A stretch of 6,560 bases of DNA from an uncultured Rhodospirillales bacterium (GTDB taxonomy: Bacteria; Pseudomonadota; Alphaproteobacteria; Rhodospirillales; Casp-alpha2), in contig CALJEW010000120.1 of assembly GCA_938074585.1 (NCBI GenBank), forward strand, positions 1-6,560, read 5' to 3'. The notes below the pieces were generated by a model. It was not told the origin of the DNA and ran no database searches. It worked only from the letters and a program-made list of their open reading frames with translations. A program made the position numbers and the translations under genes. Of the stretch, positions 6,041-6,560 are shown piece by piece. Each line of letters starts with the position of its first letter. The stretch's first letter is position 1.

Positions 6041-6554
6041 ATGCATCTAACTTGGAAATCAAAGCTGATGCCTTAACACGTCAACTACATGAAGAATTTC
6101 TACGTGATACACTGAAATTCCAGTATAACCGCCAAATATTTAATAACTATCTAAAGCGTGAGTTAGATGCCGTGAAGCGTTGTAGCTTGCATGTATCCCT
6201 TGTATATTCAGACCTTAGTGGTTTTAAAAAGGTCAATGATACCTTCGGGCATGATGCTGGAGACGATGTGTTGAAGTGGCTTAGAAACCCTTGAATTTGA
6301 TTGTTCGTACGGTTGATATTGCCTGCCGATATAGGGGGGATGAGTTTTTTATCATTATGCCCCGCTGTGATTTGGAAAATATTGAAATACTAATCAATTC
6401 GTTGATTGATGACTTTGATGCGGGTAAAAATCAAGGTGTGGCGTTTCTAACTGGGATTGTGCTAACAGGCTCTGACAATGTGATGGCTGCCAAAGATTTA
6501 ATTTAAAAGGCCAATCTTTTGATGAATAAGGCAAAAGATTTATCTCATAAATAG
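6037..6554 (+). pseudogene. GGDEF-domain protein (diguanylate cyclase) remnant
   Basis: The frame opens at 6037 (TAG just upstream) with a helical linker (EIKADALTRQLHEEFLRDTL), then degenerate GGDEF blocks: FQYNRQIFNNYLKREL, corresponding to the usual LTGLYNRRYF region, and SDLSGFKKVNDTFGHDAGDD, which holds the Asp and Asn/Asp metal and GTP contacts. A TGA at 6292-6294 interrupts it. Loss of one base in the CCCTT run near 6288-6291 explains the shift to LNLIVRTVDIACRYRGDEFF. The active-site loop reads RGDEF instead of GGDEF (AGG for GGG). A premature TAA (6504-6506) precedes the last helix, KANLLMNKAKDLSHK, which ends at TAG 6552-6554. The sensor or membrane N-terminus expected in most such proteins is absent. 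A working copy would make cyclic di-GMP; this one should not. Confidence 0.82.
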
Positions 6555-6560
6555 CCTGAC

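Overview
The window looks like a piece of a proteobacterial chromosome, most likely an alphaproteobacterium from a marine or freshwater lineage. This assignment is an inference from moderate GC content, the style of the small Cys-rich lipoprotein, and the PYROXD2/CrtI-like flavoprotein gene; no rRNA or marker gene is present to prove it. Its core is an intact, tightly packed, plus-strand operon of four genes (1448-5543). Both flanks hold small or decaying genes.

Left flank (1-1341): the first 69 bases appear to be the 5' end of a minus-strand gene, possibly thioredoxin/AhpC-like. A divergent intergenic region follows with an inverted repeat (82-102) and a palindrome beside a possible -10 box (161-176). 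Next comes an intact small lipoprotein gene (230-589), then a Sel1-repeat gene broken by several frameshifts and a stop (about 655-1341).

Core operon (1448-5543): a HAD-superfamily hydrolase (TTG start), two tandem paralogous class I glutamine amidotransferase-like proteins, and a 528-aa FAD-dependent oxidoreductase of the phytoene-desaturase/PYROXD2 family. Spacing is 7 bp, then an 8-bp overlap (or 4-bp gap, depending on the start), then a 1-bp TAATG overlap, so the genes are probably co-transcribed and translationally coupled. No synthetase or ammonia-acceptor domain lies in the window, so the pathway is unknown. A plausible model is that the amidotransferase-like pair hydrolyses or transfers a glutamine-derived or gamma-glutamyl amide, the flavoprotein oxidises the same metabolite and the HAD enzyme removes a group. 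A strong 11-bp inverted repeat lies inside the flavoprotein gene.

Right flank (5544-6560): a degraded MarC-family membrane protein gene lies on the minus strand (5564-6040). Its middle is missing, and at that point there is an array of six 7-bp TAAAACC repeats. Immediately next to its truncated 5' end begins a plus-strand GGDEF (diguanylate cyclase) remnant (6037-6554), also lacking its 5' end and carrying a frameshift, a premature stop and an RGDEF site. The two head-to-head truncated genes suggest a deletion that removed both 5' ends. Three pseudogenes around one intact operon point to ongoing local gene decay, with the four-gene operon retained.
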